Source: Nitrospirota bacterium (GTDB taxonomy: Bacteria; Nitrospirota; Thermodesulfovibrionia; Thermodesulfovibrionales; JdFR-88). From it: 64,000 nucleotides of DNA. The notes under the pieces are model-generated. The model searched no databases, was not told the origin of the DNA, and saw only the letters and a program-made list of their open reading frames with translations. This document shows, piece after piece, positions 40,779 to 51,786 of this stretch. Positions within the stretch are counted from its first letter, which is position 1. Every line of letters starts with the position of its first letter. Location: positions 1 to 64,000 of the forward strand of contig JAKAKS010000042.1 of the NCBI GenBank assembly GCA_021813405.1. Reading direction: 5' to 3'. A program made the position numbers and the translations under genes.

Positions 40779-41611
40779 TTAAAGCCCTCCTCCTTAGGAG
40801 TTTTTCTGGCCCGCTTGTACAGGCAGCCGCAAAGCCATGCGGAAAAAATTAAAAAGAGCGCCAGCGTGGCGGGCTGCCAGGGGTTAAGCGAAGTGCCGCC
40901 CACCGTCTTTTCGTTCCTCATGAACTCAAGGAAGAACCGGCCCCCGGCGTACAATGTACCCGCAGCCGCGAATACCGTGCCCGGATACAGCCCCAGTTTC
41001 TCCCTGTAGCGGTATAATGCCTCGGTTATGGCCAATATTGCAAACCCCTGAAGCATGAACATCAGGGGCAGGTCCCAAATAAGAAAGCCGCCCGGCAGGC
41101 CCGGATAGGCGTTCCAGGCGTCGCAGTGTGGGGCGTAAAAAGAAAGCGGCATGGCAAGCAGCGCCAGGGGCCAGCGAAGCCCCGCCGGCGCGGGCCAGCC
41201 AAAACAGCACCCGTTTAAAAGGCACCCGATGCGCCCCAGGGCGGCCGCAAGCGGAAAGGTAAAGGCAGCGGCGTCCATTATAACCATGAAAGGGGCCTTC
41301 AGGATGTACCTGATATAAAGAAGCGCATATATCAGGACGGCAATAATGCTGCCGATGATGGTAAGTCCGGACAGCGAATACTCTATGCCTTTTGTAATCC
41401 CGAAGGCCAGCGGGATCAGCTTGTTAAAAAGATGGCCCCCAAGCGTGCCGGCCGGAAGCGCAAACAAAACAAACGGGAAAAAAACATGGAACGGATAGCC
41501 CAGCCTTTTAGCGCGTATCAGCAGAAGCACCCAGCAAATAAGCACAGTGGCCAGCACGGCCAGGCGCCATGTGGAGATACTCAAGCCTGCGATGCGGATA
41601 AACGGCATCAT
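40775..41611 (-). CDS. Lgt-like membrane protein, divergent
   Basis: Multi-pass; GRIGCLLNGCCFGWP in place of Lgt GRxGNFxNGExxG. Confidence 0.75.
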   Translation of the reverse strand: MMPFIRIAGLSISTWRLAVLATVLICWVLLLIRAKRLGYPFHVFFPFVLFALPAGTLGGHLFNKLIPLAFGITKGIEYSLSGLTIIGSIIAVLIYALLYIRYILKAPFMVIMDAAAFTFPLAAALGRIGCLLNGCCFGWPAPAGLRWPLALLAMPLSFYAPHCDAWNAYPGLPGGFLIWDLPLMFMLQGFAILAITEALYRYREKLGLYPGTVFAAAGTLYAGGRFFLEFMRNEKTVGGTSLNPWQPATLALFLIFSAWLCGCLYKRARKTPKEEGFN

Positions 41612-41687
41612 ACGTAATTACACCCCTTGCCGGGCAATAAGCGGACTATCAAGCATATCAGGAACGGAGGGAACGTCCGGGCAGACA

Positions 41688-42641
41688 TCAGTGATACGGC
41701 GTTTCGCCGTAAACCTTCTTCTTCCTTATCTCTTTTGTCTTGAGCTTCAGGTTCTGCATCTCCTCAACGTTAAAGTAAGTCCACGCCGCCTTCATCAGCT
41801 TCGGATATGCCTCTTTAAGCACGCCGGAGAACACCTTGGCCCTGCCGTCATACAGCTCGCCGGCATTTTTCCAGGAGTACTGCGGGATACTGCCACCGCA
41901 CCCGTCGGAGCTGTAACCGGATATGTACTGCACCTGCTGCAGGGCAAACGTGTAAGGGTAATCCTCCTCACCAAGGTCTATCTTCCTTATCCACATCTTT
42001 TCGCCCGATAAAGGCTCGTACAGGTCGAAGTACACTTTCATGCCCACGGTCAGCGTGGCGGAATAAACCGCCGCGTAAATGCCGCCCTGATAGTATTCAT
42101 TTTTCTGGAAAACCGGCGTATCGCTGTGCACGTCCAGCACAATCTCCTCGCTCTCGGTGAGGTCCGACGCCTTCTGGTCCGGATACGTCACCTCGTCCCA
42201 GTCAAAGGGCCCCTTTGTGGTCATGCCCTTTGCAACAAGCTGGGTCTGGATGTCCTCACTGAGGCTGCCCGAGAAACTCTTGAAAATCCTGACCATCTCC
42301 GGGGTCATGCTGCCGCCAGACGATATCTTGGGCGCGCCGGAGTATTCCTGCGTGGCTGTGTCCTTGAACCGCGGCACGGCCACTATAACTGTAAGGTGGG
42401 CCGTGTCCGGCTGGGCAACCGGAGTAACATTATATTTTGGGAACGAGTACAGGTCGCCGTACTGCGGCAACGGCTGATAATTGGTCTGCTGCTGCGGTAC
42501 GCACGCCGTTGTGGACATGAATAAAACAGGATACAAAACGAAGGCAAGAAGTATGAAACCGCCCGAAAATATCCACACGGCCTTTTTACCCGGCCGCCGG
42601 TTTTTTATGATATTGCCCAGGTGCAGCCCCCACTTCCCCAT
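41688..42641 (-). CDS. Hypothetical exported/membrane-anchored protein
   Basis: N-terminal hydrophobic helix; not recognised with confidence. Confidence 0.6.
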   Translation of the reverse strand: MGKWGLHLGNIIKNRRPGKKAVWIFSGGFILLAFVLYPVLFMSTTACVPQQQTNYQPLPQYGDLYSFPKYNVTPVAQPDTAHLTVIVAVPRFKDTATQEYSGAPKISSGGSMTPEMVRIFKSFSGSLSEDIQTQLVAKGMTTKGPFDWDEVTYPDQKASDLTESEEIVLDVHSDTPVFQKNEYYQGGIYAAVYSATLTVGMKVYFDLYEPLSGEKMWIRKIDLGEEDYPYTFALQQVQYISGYSSDGCGGSIPQYSWKNAGELYDGRAKVFSGVLKEAYPKLMKAAWTYFNVEEMQNLKLKTKEIRKKKVYGETPYH

Positions 42642-42696
42642 GCGAAGAATTTAAATTATCAGCTTTAGAAATGTCAAGGGTTGTTGCCTTATGCGT

Positions 42697-43422
42697 CTAG
42701 GCCATGCGGATATTGTTTATGAAAAGCTGGAATTCGGCCCCCAGGCTGCGCGCGGCCTCGCGGCAGCCTTTCATGCGCAGAAGGAATATCTCGAAATATT
42801 CAATTACGTGGGAAATTTCCGTGTCTATCACCAGGTCCAGGCTGATTACCCGCGCTTCCGGCTCCACGTCAAGCTCCGAGCTGGAGACTGCATAATTGAC
42901 CCTGTCGTGAATGTCTTCCTTGATGTCCTTTGCAGAGCGCACCCTGCTTCTATGCACGTCGGATTTGTCCGCGATAAGCAGGGCCGCCGCAACTGGATTG
43001 GGGATGGCCCCCTGAAACTCGTCATGTGTCATTATGGCCATCATAACCGTGGTCACGTCCTCCACGCCGTAGCCCAGCTCCTCCAGTATCTCCTTGGCAA
43101 AAAGGGCGCCCGTCCTGTCGTGCCCCTGCCGGCCAAGCATGTTGCCGGTATCGTGCAGCAGGCCGGCAACCGCCGCCAGCCTGGCGTCTTTTCCCCCGAA
43201 AGAGAGCTTTTTGAGGATATCGTGCGCGGACCTGGACACCATGTTGACGTGCCTGAAGCCGTGCTCGGTGTACCCCAGCCTTTTCAGGTAATCGTCGGCA
43301 AGTTCAATATAGTGGGAGGCGCGCCTGTTTGCCAGCACGCCTTCCACTACAGCTTTATAGGAGCCGTTTGCGCCGTTATTCTTCCGTGCCGGAGCGGACC
43401 GTCGCGATGTAGCCTTTACCAA
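42697..43422 (-). CDS. HD-domain phosphohydrolase
   Basis: VAGLLHDTGNMLGRQGHDRTGALFAKEILEELG; HD motif and downstream His residues. Confidence 0.8.
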   Translation of the reverse strand: MVKATSRRSAPARKNNGANGSYKAVVEGVLANRRASHYIELADDYLKRLGYTEHGFRHVNMVSRSAHDILKKLSFGGKDARLAAVAGLLHDTGNMLGRQGHDRTGALFAKEILEELGYGVEDVTTVMMAIMTHDEFQGAIPNPVAAALLIADKSDVHRSRVRSAKDIKEDIHDRVNYAVSSSELDVEPEARVISLDLVIDTEISHVIEYFEIFLLRMKGCREAARSLGAEFQLFINNIRMA

Positions 43423-43726
43423 CTCTTACCTTTACGTTTTCAGCCAGTTTGATTGTGAACGTTTCTTTTTCAACTGATTCTATCACGCCGTAAAGCCCGC
43501 CAGATGTGACCACCTTATCGCCGCGCTTCAATGCCTCAAGCATCGCCCGGTGCTCCTTGGCCTTCTTCTGCTGGGGCCTGATAAGCAGGAAATAGAAAAT
43601 TACGAATATAAGTATGAGCGGGAGGAATGTCATCAGCCCGCCGCCCGGCTGCGGGGCCGCCGCTGGGGCAGCCGCCGGCGCTGCGTATGCGTCCGTTGCG
43701 GCAAACAAATTAGCAAAGAAGTGCAT
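43376..43726 (-). CDS. yajC: Preprotein translocase subunit YajC
   Basis: FLPLILIFVIFYFLLIRPQQKKAKEHRAMLEALKRGDKVVTSGGLYGVI. Confidence 0.94.
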   Translation of the reverse strand: MHFFANLFAATDAYAAPAAAPAAAPQPGGGLMTFLPLILIFVIFYFLLIRPQQKKAKEHRAMLEALKRGDKVVTSGGLYGVIESVEKETFTIKLAENVKVRVGKGYIATVRSGTEE

Positions 43727-44216
43727 CTTACACCTCCGTTGGATTTTTTCTTCTGGAGACAAGTCCCCGGTTTTACTGAATTATACTAGATTTGCGGTTT
43801 TAATAGCTTAACTTTCTTAGTTATAGTTATAAAGATCTGAGCAACTGCTTAAATTGAAATTCATTTGAGAATGAATTGAGAACGGGCTAACGCTGTTGCA
43901 AACTTCTCAAAATAAATCCAGAGGTTTTTGTTAACTGAGCAACTATAATGCCAAGTTAACCGTGCTCCAGGCTGTCAAACATACCTAGAAATTTCGGCAT
44001 TGCCTGAACGCTTTAATCCTGTAGTGTTATTGACAAGCACTGGAATCTGCTCTATTTTCTTCTTACGGGATTGTAACGCGATTTATTGAAAGCGGACGTT
44101 TAGATTTGGATTTTTAGGTCCGGGGTGATTGTAAGCATTGTGTCGTCCGGGCCTTGAAGACGTATGCCGGGCATAGTCGTGCATTGCGGTTTGTGTAAAA
44201 CCATGGAGGAACACAA

Positions 44217-47200
44217 ATGCAAGTGACGCGAAGGCAGTTTTTCAAGGTTTGCGCAGTAGGAATTGGGACTTCCAGTGTTGCAGCCCTCGGTTTTTCAACT
44301 GATGCGCTGGCGGATGTTCGACCATACAAACTGGCCGCAAGCAGCGAAACCCGCAATACCTGTCCTTACTGTTCGGTTAGCTGCGGCCTCATCATGCACA
44401 GCCTTGGCGACAAGGCCAAAAACGCCCATCCTTCCATCTTTCATATTGAAGGCGATCCGGATCATCCGGTGAGCCGGGGCACCCTTTGCCCCAAGGGCGC
44501 GGGCCTGGTGGACTTTATTCACAGCCCCAACCGGCTCAAGTACCCGGAATACCGCGCCCCCGGTTCTAAAGAGTGGCAGCGCATCTCCTGGGATGAGGCT
44601 TTCACCAGGATAGCCCAGCTGATGAAGGCTGACAGGGATAAAAACTTTATAGCCAAAAATAGCGCGGGGGCAGCGGTAAACAGATGGCTTACCACAGGGT
44701 TTCTGGCGGCTTCAGCCTCCAGCAACGAATCCGGCTATATTACGCACAAAGTAGTCCGCAGCACCGGCATACTTGCGTTCGATAACCAGGCCAGGGTTTG
44801 ACACGGCCCTACGGTGGCCAGTTTGGCCCCAACATTCGGCCGCGGAGCGATGACCAACCATTGGGTGGACATCAAAAACGCCGATGTCATTATAGTCATG
44901 GGTGGCAACGCTGCAGAGGCGCATCCGTGCGGCTTTAAATGGGTAACAGAGGCGAAGGCCCACAACAGTGCCACGTTCATTGTGATAGACCCCCGATTCA
45001 CCCGTTCCGCAGCGGTAGCAGACCTCTACTGCCCCCTCCGCACCGGCACGGACATAGCCTTTCTTGGCGGGGTAATCAATTACTTGCTTGCCCATAATAA
45101 AATCCAGCTCGAATATGTAAAGGCCTACACCAATGCATCCTTCATAGTCAAAGATGGCTATAAATTCGATAGCGGCCTCTTCTCAGGCTACGACGACGCC
45201 AAGCGCTCCTATGATAAATCCACCTGGGCCTATGAACTGGGGCCGGACGGTTATGCCAAGGTAGACGAAACCATGCAGCACCCGCGTTGTGTGCTGCAAC
45301 TCTTAAAAAAGCACTATTCCCGCTATACGCCGGAGGCGGTAAGCAATATCTGTGGTACGCCAAAAGACATATTCCTGAAAGTGTGCGGGCATATCGCCAC
45401 CACGTCCGCGCCCAACCGCACGCTTACATTCATGTACGCACTGGGCTGGACGCAGCACACCGTCGGCTCGCAGATGATCCGTACAGCCGCCATGGTGCAG
45501 CTGCTTCTGGGCAATGTGGGGATGGCGGGAGGCGGGGTAAACGCACTCCGTGGCCACTCGAATATCCAGGGGCTTACTGATTTGGGCCTACTGTCCAACC
45601 TGCTGCCTGGCTATATGTCACTGCCCAGCGAAACGGAGACCGATTACAAGAAATACATTGCTGCCAGAGCCTTTAAACCCCTCCGCCCTGGGCAGATGTC
45701 CTTCTGGCAGAACTATGAAAAGTTCCACGTAAGCCTGATGAAAAGCTGGTTTGGCGATGCCGCCACAAAAGAAAACAACTGGTGCTTCGACTGGCTTCCT
45801 AAACTGGATAAAGTGTATGACGTGCTTCAGGCGTTCGAGCTTATGCACCAGGGCAAACTGAACGGCTATTTCTGCCAGGGCTTTAATCCTCTTGCTTCCA
45901 TCCCCAACAAGGCCAAACTGATTGATGGCCTTTCCAAGCTGAAATACCTGGTGATTATAGACCCGCTAGCCACAGAAACCTCGTGCTTCTGGGAGGACCA
46001 TGGCGAATATAATAACGTGGACCCATCAAAGATACAGACCGAGGTCTTCCGCCTGCCCTCAACCTGCTTTGCCGAGGAGAACGGCTCTCTCACCAACAGC
46101 GGGCGGTGGATGCAATGGCACTACCAGGGCGCTCCGCCGCCAGGCGACGCCAAGCCGGACGCGCAGATAATGGCGGGCATATTCCTCAAGCTGCGGGATC
46201 TGTACCGCAAAGAAGGGGGCGCATTCCCCGATCCGATACTCAATATTACATGGGGATACAGGATACCGCACGCGCCCTCGCCGGAGGAACTGGCTATGGA
46301 ATACAACGGCAAGGCGCTGGCGGACCTGGCTGACCCCACAGATAAGCCTAAAATAATAAAGAAAAAAGGGCAGCAGCTGGACACTTTCCTCCAGCTAAGG
46401 GACGACGGCTCCACAAGCTGCGGATGCTGGATTTTTGCCGGGGCCTGGACGGAAAAGGGCAACATGATGGCCCGGCGTGACAATTCCGACCCCTCGGGGC
46501 TTGGCATCACCCTGAAGTGGGCCTTCACGTGGCCCGCCAACCGGCACATATTATACAATCGCGCCTCGTGCGATCCATCCGGAAAGCCCTGGGACCCAAA
46601 TCGCAAAGTCATATATTGGGACGGCAGTAAATGGACGGGCGCGGACGTGCCGGATTTCAAGCCGGATATTGCGCCCGGCAACCAGATGGGGCCGTTCATA
46701 ATGCAGCCGGAAGGGGTGGGGCGGCTGTTTGCCCTGGACAAGATGGCGGAAGGGCCGTTCCCGGAACACTATGAACCCTTCGAAACTCCAATAGACACCA
46801 ACCCTCTGCACCCGGCGGTAATCAACAATCCAGCGGCCAGGGTTTTTAAGGACGACCGTGGGGATTTTGGAACAAGCAAGGATTTTCCTTACGCTGCCAC
46901 AAGCTACCGCGTAGCAGAGCACTTTCACTTCTGGACCAAGCACACGAGAATTTCTTCTATTCTGCAGCCGCAGCAGTTTGTGGAGATCGGAGAGGAACTG
47001 GCCAAAGAAAAAGGCATAAAGGCCGGTGACATGGTAAAGGTATGGTCCAAGCGGGGTTTTATCAAAGCGGTTGCCGTGGTGACAAAGCGGTTCAAGCCGC
47101 TCCAGGTGAACGGGAAAACCGTCCACCACGTGGGCATCCCGATACACTGGGGTTTCAAGGGTATAGCCAAGAACGGCTATCTGGCAAATACCCTTACTCC

Positions 47201-47270
47201 CTTCGTGGGCGACGCGAACACCCAGACGCCGGAGTTCAAATCGTTCCTCGTAAATATCGAGAAGGCATAG
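44217..47270 (+). CDS. fdnG: Formate dehydrogenase alpha subunit, selenocysteine-containing (FdnG-like)
   Basis: TAT signal TRRQFFK; NTCPYCSVSCGL; in-frame TGA 44799-44801 in NQARV-U-HGPTVASLAPTFGRGAMTNHW; ORF track splits it at this codon. Confidence 0.95.
44799..44840 (+). promoter_or_regulatory. Sec UGA codon and adjacent bacterial SECIS-type hairpin
   Basis: TGACACGGCCCTACGGTGGCCAGTTTGGCCCCAAC; apical GGCC-AGTTT-GGCC stem-loop just 3' of the TGA. Confidence 0.75.
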
Positions 47271-47279
47271 GGGGGAAAC

Positions 47280-48161
47280 ATGGCACTTCAGTCCCTTGAT
47301 ATAACACGCCGTTCCGGCACAACAACGCCCTCGCCCGCCCAGCGAAAGACCATGGAAGTGGCCAAGCTGATAGACGTTTCCAAGTGCATCGGCTGCAAGG
47401 CCTGCCAGGCGGCATGCATGGAGTGGAACGATACCCGGGATAAAATAGGCACAAATCACGGCGTTCTGGACAACCCTATGGACCTTACTGAAAATTCCTG
47501 GACGGTTATGAGGTATTCCGAGGTGGAGACCAGCCGCGGACTGGAATGGCTTATTCGCAAGGACGGCTGCATGCATTGCGCAAAGCCGGGCTGCCTGAAA
47601 GCCTGCCCCGCGCCAGGCGCAATAGTGCAATACTCAAACGGTATAGTGGATTTCCAGGAGGAAAACTGCATAGGCTGCGGCTATTGCATCACCGGCTGCC
47701 CGTTTAACATCCCGCGCCTTTCGAAAAAGGACAGTAAGGTCTACAAATGCACCCTCTGTTCGGACCGCGTAGCTGTAGGGCTGGAACCCGCCTGCGCCAA
47801 GACCTGCCCAACCGGGGCCATCGTCTTTGGCACCAAGGAAGATATGATGCACCACGCGCAGGGAAGGGTGGCGGACCTTAAGAGCCGCGGGTTTACCAGC
47901 GCTGGGATATACGACCCGAAGGGAGTTGATGGCACCCACGTATTTTACGTGTTGCAGCACGCGGACACTCCCGGTATTTACAGCGGTCTGCCCAAGGCCC
48001 CATCCATCAGCGGCATGGTAAGTATATGGAAGGGCGTTTTCAAGCCGGTTGCTTCTTTTGCCCTTGCGCTGGGCGCATTCGGGGCTTTTTTTCATTACGT
48101 GATCAAAGGGCCAAATGAGGTTTCAAAGGAGAACGAGAAGGAGTTTGAAGATGAAAAATGA
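47280..48161 (+). CDS. fdnH: Formate dehydrogenase beta (4Fe-4S) subunit
   Basis: [46 protein letters not shown]-terminal membrane helix. Confidence 0.93.
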   Translation: MALQSLDITRRSGTTTPSPAQRKTMEVAKLIDVSKCIGCKACQAACMEWNDTRDKIGTNHGVLDNPMDLTENSWTVMRYSEVETSRGLEWLIRKDGCMHCAKPGCLKACPAPGAIVQYSNGIVDFQEENCIGCGYCITGCPFNIPRLSKKDSKVYKCTLCSDRVAVGLEPACAKTCPTGAIVFGTKEDMMHHAQGRVADLKSRGFTSAGIYDPKGVDGTHVFYVLQHADTPGIYSGLPKAPSISGMVSIWKGVFKPVASFALALGAFGAFFHYVIKGPNEVSKENEKEFEDEK

Positions 48162-48783
48162 CCCTAAAAAACTTTTACGTTATACGCCATCCGAGCGCGC
48201 AAACCATTGGCTTACGGCAATAACCTTTATCCTGCTTGCGCTTACCGGGCTTCCCCTTTTCCATCCGTTCTTTTACCCTTTGACCCTGCTGTTTGGCGGA
48301 GGCATTTGGACGCGCATCATTCATCCCTTCTTCGGGATTTTGATGGTAATTTCTTTTGGCATCATGTCTTTTCATTTCAGGCAGCTAAATACGATGACCC
48401 CGGCGGACTGGCAATGGATGCGTCATCTCCGCGAACTGGCGAATGGCGATGAGCGGAACATGCCGGAATCCGGCAAGTTTAACGGCGGACAGAAGCTTTT
48501 GTTCCGGCTGCTTGTGCTCTTCATGGCGCTGCTTTTACTTTCGGGCATAGTTATCTGGCGCGCATATTTTTCATTCCTGTTCCCGGTTTGGGTGGTCCGC
48601 CTGTCTGCGGTAGTACATGCTGCGGCGGCAACTGTGATTATAGGCCTGATCATGTTCCATATCTACATGGCCATCTGGATGAGGGAGAGCATGGACGCGA
48701 TGCTGTATGGGCGGGTGAGGCGCGCATGGGCAAAGCAGCATCACTCAGCGTGGTTCAGGCAAGTGATAAGTGGAGGCAAATAA
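48151..48783 (+). CDS. fdnI: Formate dehydrogenase gamma (cytochrome b556) subunit
   Basis: [40 protein letters not shown] 48151 overlaps fdnH. Confidence 0.9.
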   Translation: MKNDPKKLLRYTPSERANHWLTAITFILLALTGLPLFHPFFYPLTLLFGGGIWTRIIHPFFGILMVISFGIMSFHFRQLNTMTPADWQWMRHLRELANGDERNMPESGKFNGGQKLLFRLLVLFMALLLLSGIVIWRAYFSFLFPVWVVRLSAVVHAAAATVIIGLIMFHIYMAIWMRESMDAMLYGRVRRAWAKQHHSAWFRQVISGGK

Positions 48784-49708
48784 CTCTCAAGTGCGGATAC
48801 TTGCACAGGGTCAGGTTGAAGTCCCAGCCGGGAAAATCCATTTTCTGTTTCTTCCGGGGCGGGATATTTTTAAGCGCCGGGCTGAACGTTTCCGGTCTCT
48901 TTCCAGCAGCCATCCATTAGGAGATTACTTTTCCTTTCTGGCATTATTGTCGGACGCCCAGCAAAAGGCATTGGACCGGGCCTCTGCCCCATCACTGCCC
49001 GATGCCAGCAAACAGGCGCTATGCCGCGAGACAGGCATGCCACTGTTAGACTGCAGGACCTTGCAGAGAGACCCAACATGGGTGCAAGGGCTGGAAATGA
49101 TACTCATGCAGATAAAGGGAAAACCATCTCTTACGCATACAGCAAATGACACTGTAACCGGTTTAATGCAGGCCGACGAAACTCTGTTGGAAAAGAAGGC
49201 GGACAGGATATTAGCTGGAGACCTGGCGGATATTTCACCCGGGGAACTGCCCTTTATTGCCGCCGCTCTCCAGGTATATTGGGTGCATATGGCAACGCTT
49301 TTGGGGGGGAACGCCTTTGGCAGGACGCAGCAGGGCGGCTTGTGCCCTGTGTGCGGTTCACCCCCTGGAGCAGGCATAATAGACGCCTCCGGGGAACAAC
49401 AAGGATTGCGCTATCTTTGTTGCTCTCTCTGTTCTTCGCAATGGCATATGGTTCGGCTCAAATGCAGCAGCTGCGAATCCACAGGCGAAGTCATGTTCTA
49501 TGCCATTGAAGGTTCTAACGGCGCTGTCAAGGCGGAGGGTTGCGGCGCCTGTAATATTTACCAGAAACTCTTTTATCTAGAAAAAGACCCCCTGATGGAA
49601 ACTATGGCTGATGATTTGGCTACGATTGCATTAGACATGATGATGGATAAAGAGGGTTATATGCGCGGAGGCCCAAACCTGTTTTTCCACCCCGGCCGGT
49701 TACACTGA
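48770..49708 (+). CDS. fdhE: Formate dehydrogenase accessory protein FdhE
   Basis: GGLCPVCGSPPGAG, LRYLCCSLCSSQWHMVRLKCSSC; GTG start 48770. Confidence 0.88.
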   Translation: MEANNSQVRILAQGQVEVPAGKIHFLFLPGRDIFKRRAERFRSLSSSHPLGDYFSFLALLSDAQQKALDRASAPSLPDASKQALCRETGMPLLDCRTLQRDPTWVQGLEMILMQIKGKPSLTHTANDTVTGLMQADETLLEKKADRILAGDLADISPGELPFIAAALQVYWVHMATLLGGNAFGRTQQGGLCPVCGSPPGAGIIDASGEQQGLRYLCCSLCSSQWHMVRLKCSSCESTGEVMFYAIEGSNGAVKAEGCGACNIYQKLFYLEKDPLMETMADDLATIALDMMMDKEGYMRGGPNLFFHPGRLH

Positions 49709-49994
49709 AAACGTTTTTTTTGCATACTCACTGCGCTTCCGGTTGCGTACGATTTGAAAGGGATGCAATACGGACCGGAATGGCGCGGCGTAAACCGCTG
49801 TTTCACTCTGGTAAAGTGCCGGACTTACTTAAAGCGGAAGTAGCGGGAACACTGGGCTACCCAGTTTATGCGTCGGGCCCCTGAAGGACATCATCTGCAC
49901 CTCAGGGCCGGTCTCTTCTGATAATCCCCACGAACTCATGCCTCAAAGTCTGGCCCGGCTTCATTCCGTTCACCGCATACATGTCTTTTAAAAT

Positions 49995-50765
49995 TCAAAA
50001 GGCCCCTCCGGCCATTTTACGCCGGGCGCCTTTGGTAATCAGCCAGCTTATCCCTACGCCAGCAACGAATACCGGAAACGGATTCCCCTTTGCCAGGGTA
50101 AAAGCTTTTGATGCGGCCTTGCCGGCCCACCCTCCAGTTGGAGAGAGCATTTTTTTCTTCAAGCCGGCGCCTGCCTGACGGATTTGTTCTGCTGCCTCAT
50201 GTGCCAGGTGCGGCGGTGAAAGTTTCTCTTCTATTTCACCAATGGCCGTGTGCATGCCGGAGCGGGTCGTGTCTAATTCTTCCTCCACCTCGTCCATTTT
50301 CTTTCCGTTTGCTTTAACTTCGGAAGATGTTTCTTTTTTCTCCGGTTCCGGCGCTTTGGTTTTTTTAAGCCAGGGCACATCCTCTTTCAGGGTATCGCGG
50401 GTTTTTTTAAAGGAATCGATAGTCCGGTTAGGCTTAAGTTTGCCTTTCTTGATATCATCGATGCTTATGGCTAGGATGAACACACCCGCAATCAAAAAGA
50501 AAGCGCCTATTACAAGCGCTGATAGCCATACTTGCAGTGCTATTGAGATAGCAGCGATAGCGCAGGCTATAAGCGCAAGAAAACCGGTAAAGAGGAACGC
50601 TGCCGCAAAAAAAACAGCTCCCGCATCCTTTGCGGCCCTTACCGCCTTTTCAGACAGCTCGATTCGCGCAAGTTCGATCTCTTCTTTAAAAAGAGCCCTC
50701 GTCTGCCCCGCTAAATCCCGGAACAGTTCACCAATTGAATGCTCTCTTACAGTAGACATATGCAC
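49995..50765 (-). CDS. Phage-holin-like (DUF1469) membrane protein with C-terminal extension
   Basis: IGELFRDLAGQTRALFKEEIELARIELSEKAVRAAKDAGAVFF, tandem hydrophobic helices. Confidence 0.75.
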   Translation of the reverse strand: MHMSTVREHSIGELFRDLAGQTRALFKEEIELARIELSEKAVRAAKDAGAVFFAAAFLFTGFLALIACAIAAISIALQVWLSALVIGAFFLIAGVFILAISIDDIKKGKLKPNRTIDSFKKTRDTLKEDVPWLKKTKAPEPEKKETSSEVKANGKKMDEVEEELDTTRSGMHTAIGEIEEKLSPPHLAHEAAEQIRQAGAGLKKKMLSPTGGWAGKAASKAFTLAKGNPFPVFVAGVGISWLITKGARRKMAGGAF

Positions 50766-50775
50766 CCTCCCATTC

Positions 50776-50977
50776 TTAATAGGGCCTGCGGCTGATTTTC
50801 AGCAGAAGCAGCACTATGTACCCGGTTATCAGAGCGCTGCCCAGTACCCACGGGCCGGTTTTTTAGCTGGCCTTGCGCCGCCTCATACAGGTCATCTATT
50901 GCGGTTTCACGCAGATAGCCAGCAACCTGCATGCCGGGGTCGCTAGTTCTTAATCTCCCGTCGGTTTCTGTCATTGT
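50776..50977 (-). pseudogene. Small membrane protein gene disrupted by a +1 indel in an A6 tract
   Basis: MTETDGRLRTSDPGMQVAGYLRETAIDDLYEAAQGQLK then, after one-base shift, TGPWVLGSALITGYIVLLLLKISRRPY*. Confidence 0.55.
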
Positions 50978-51213
50978 GGAGGCCAGCAGGCCCATTTTTT
51001 TGTGAATTTTAAGTTCTGCTCTTCCGTTTTAAATTTTGCAATCTGGCCTGCCTTTTTTGTAATGCCGGAGCTTTTATTTCCGGCCAGCGCTGTGTCGCGA
51101 TAATGAGGTGGGCTTGTAGCCATGACTTCCTCCAAGTACACTGGGATAAAGGGATTTTGATAAATCAGGAAACATCTCTTTTCTTAATATGAAGTTATCG
51201 CCGCATCTGCTTA

Positions 51214-51582
51214 ATGTCAACAAAAGCCGCCGCTTGGTTGAAGGTTCTTTGCTCAAAATGGAGCGGGAAGATCATAAATTATATAATCTGGGCTGCCCTG
51301 GGGGTAATCCTTCTGATAGGCGAGCTTCATACGCTTACCTTCGTCCTAGCGATTTTTGGCGCTGCGGCCATTATTATCGCAATTCCCACAAAAGCCGGAG
51401 TGACCGCGGGGGCTGGCACCCAGTTTGCGCTCTTGTCGGCCTTTTCACTTATTCTTATCTATATCCTTCGGAGCAGAATAAGAAAAAGACCGGCAATCGG
51501 CGCAATCCCGCCGGACTACCAGGGCCAGAAGGTCAGGGTGGTAAAGATCGATATTTTGCAAGGACAGTCGGAAACCGTATGA
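51214..51582 (+). CDS. NfeD-like membrane protein, apparently lacking the C-terminal OB domain
   Basis: IIWAALGVILLIGELHTLTFVLAIFGAAAIIIAI; stops soon after YQGQKVRVVK. Confidence 0.6.
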   Translation: MSTKAAAWLKVLCSKWSGKIINYIIWAALGVILLIGELHTLTFVLAIFGAAAIIIAIPTKAGVTAGAGTQFALLSAFSLILIYILRSRIRKRPAIGAIPPDYQGQKVRVVKIDILQGQSETV

Positions 51583-51738
51583 CTCGGCAAATTATTGATA
51601 AATATATCAAGCATCATCCCGATATAGAGCAAGGGCCTGCGCAGCTCTTTTGAGCTGCGCCCAAGATGCCCCGCGGCTTGCCGCGAGGAGTTTCACTACA
51701 ATTTTACTACAATCGGGAGCGAGGGCCGGTTTACCCTA

Positions 51739-51768
51739 TTGACAGTAGGGTAAATTCGCACGTAGAAT
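51739..51768 (+). promoter_or_regulatory. Sigma70-type promoter upstream of tRNA-Sec
   Basis: TTGACA (51739-51744), 18-bp spacer, TAGAAT (51763-51768). Confidence 0.6.
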
Positions 51769-51786
51769 CAAGGTGTTAGCAAGCAA

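Noticed and set aside
44217-44801. Formate dehydrogenase appearing as two separate ORFs (pseudogene)
   Set aside because: The in-frame TGA sits at the conserved Sec position with a SECIS-like hairpin and tRNA-Sec nearby; recoding is the better explanation
46551-47630. 359-aa minus-strand ORF
   Set aside because: Antisense to fdnG/fdnH
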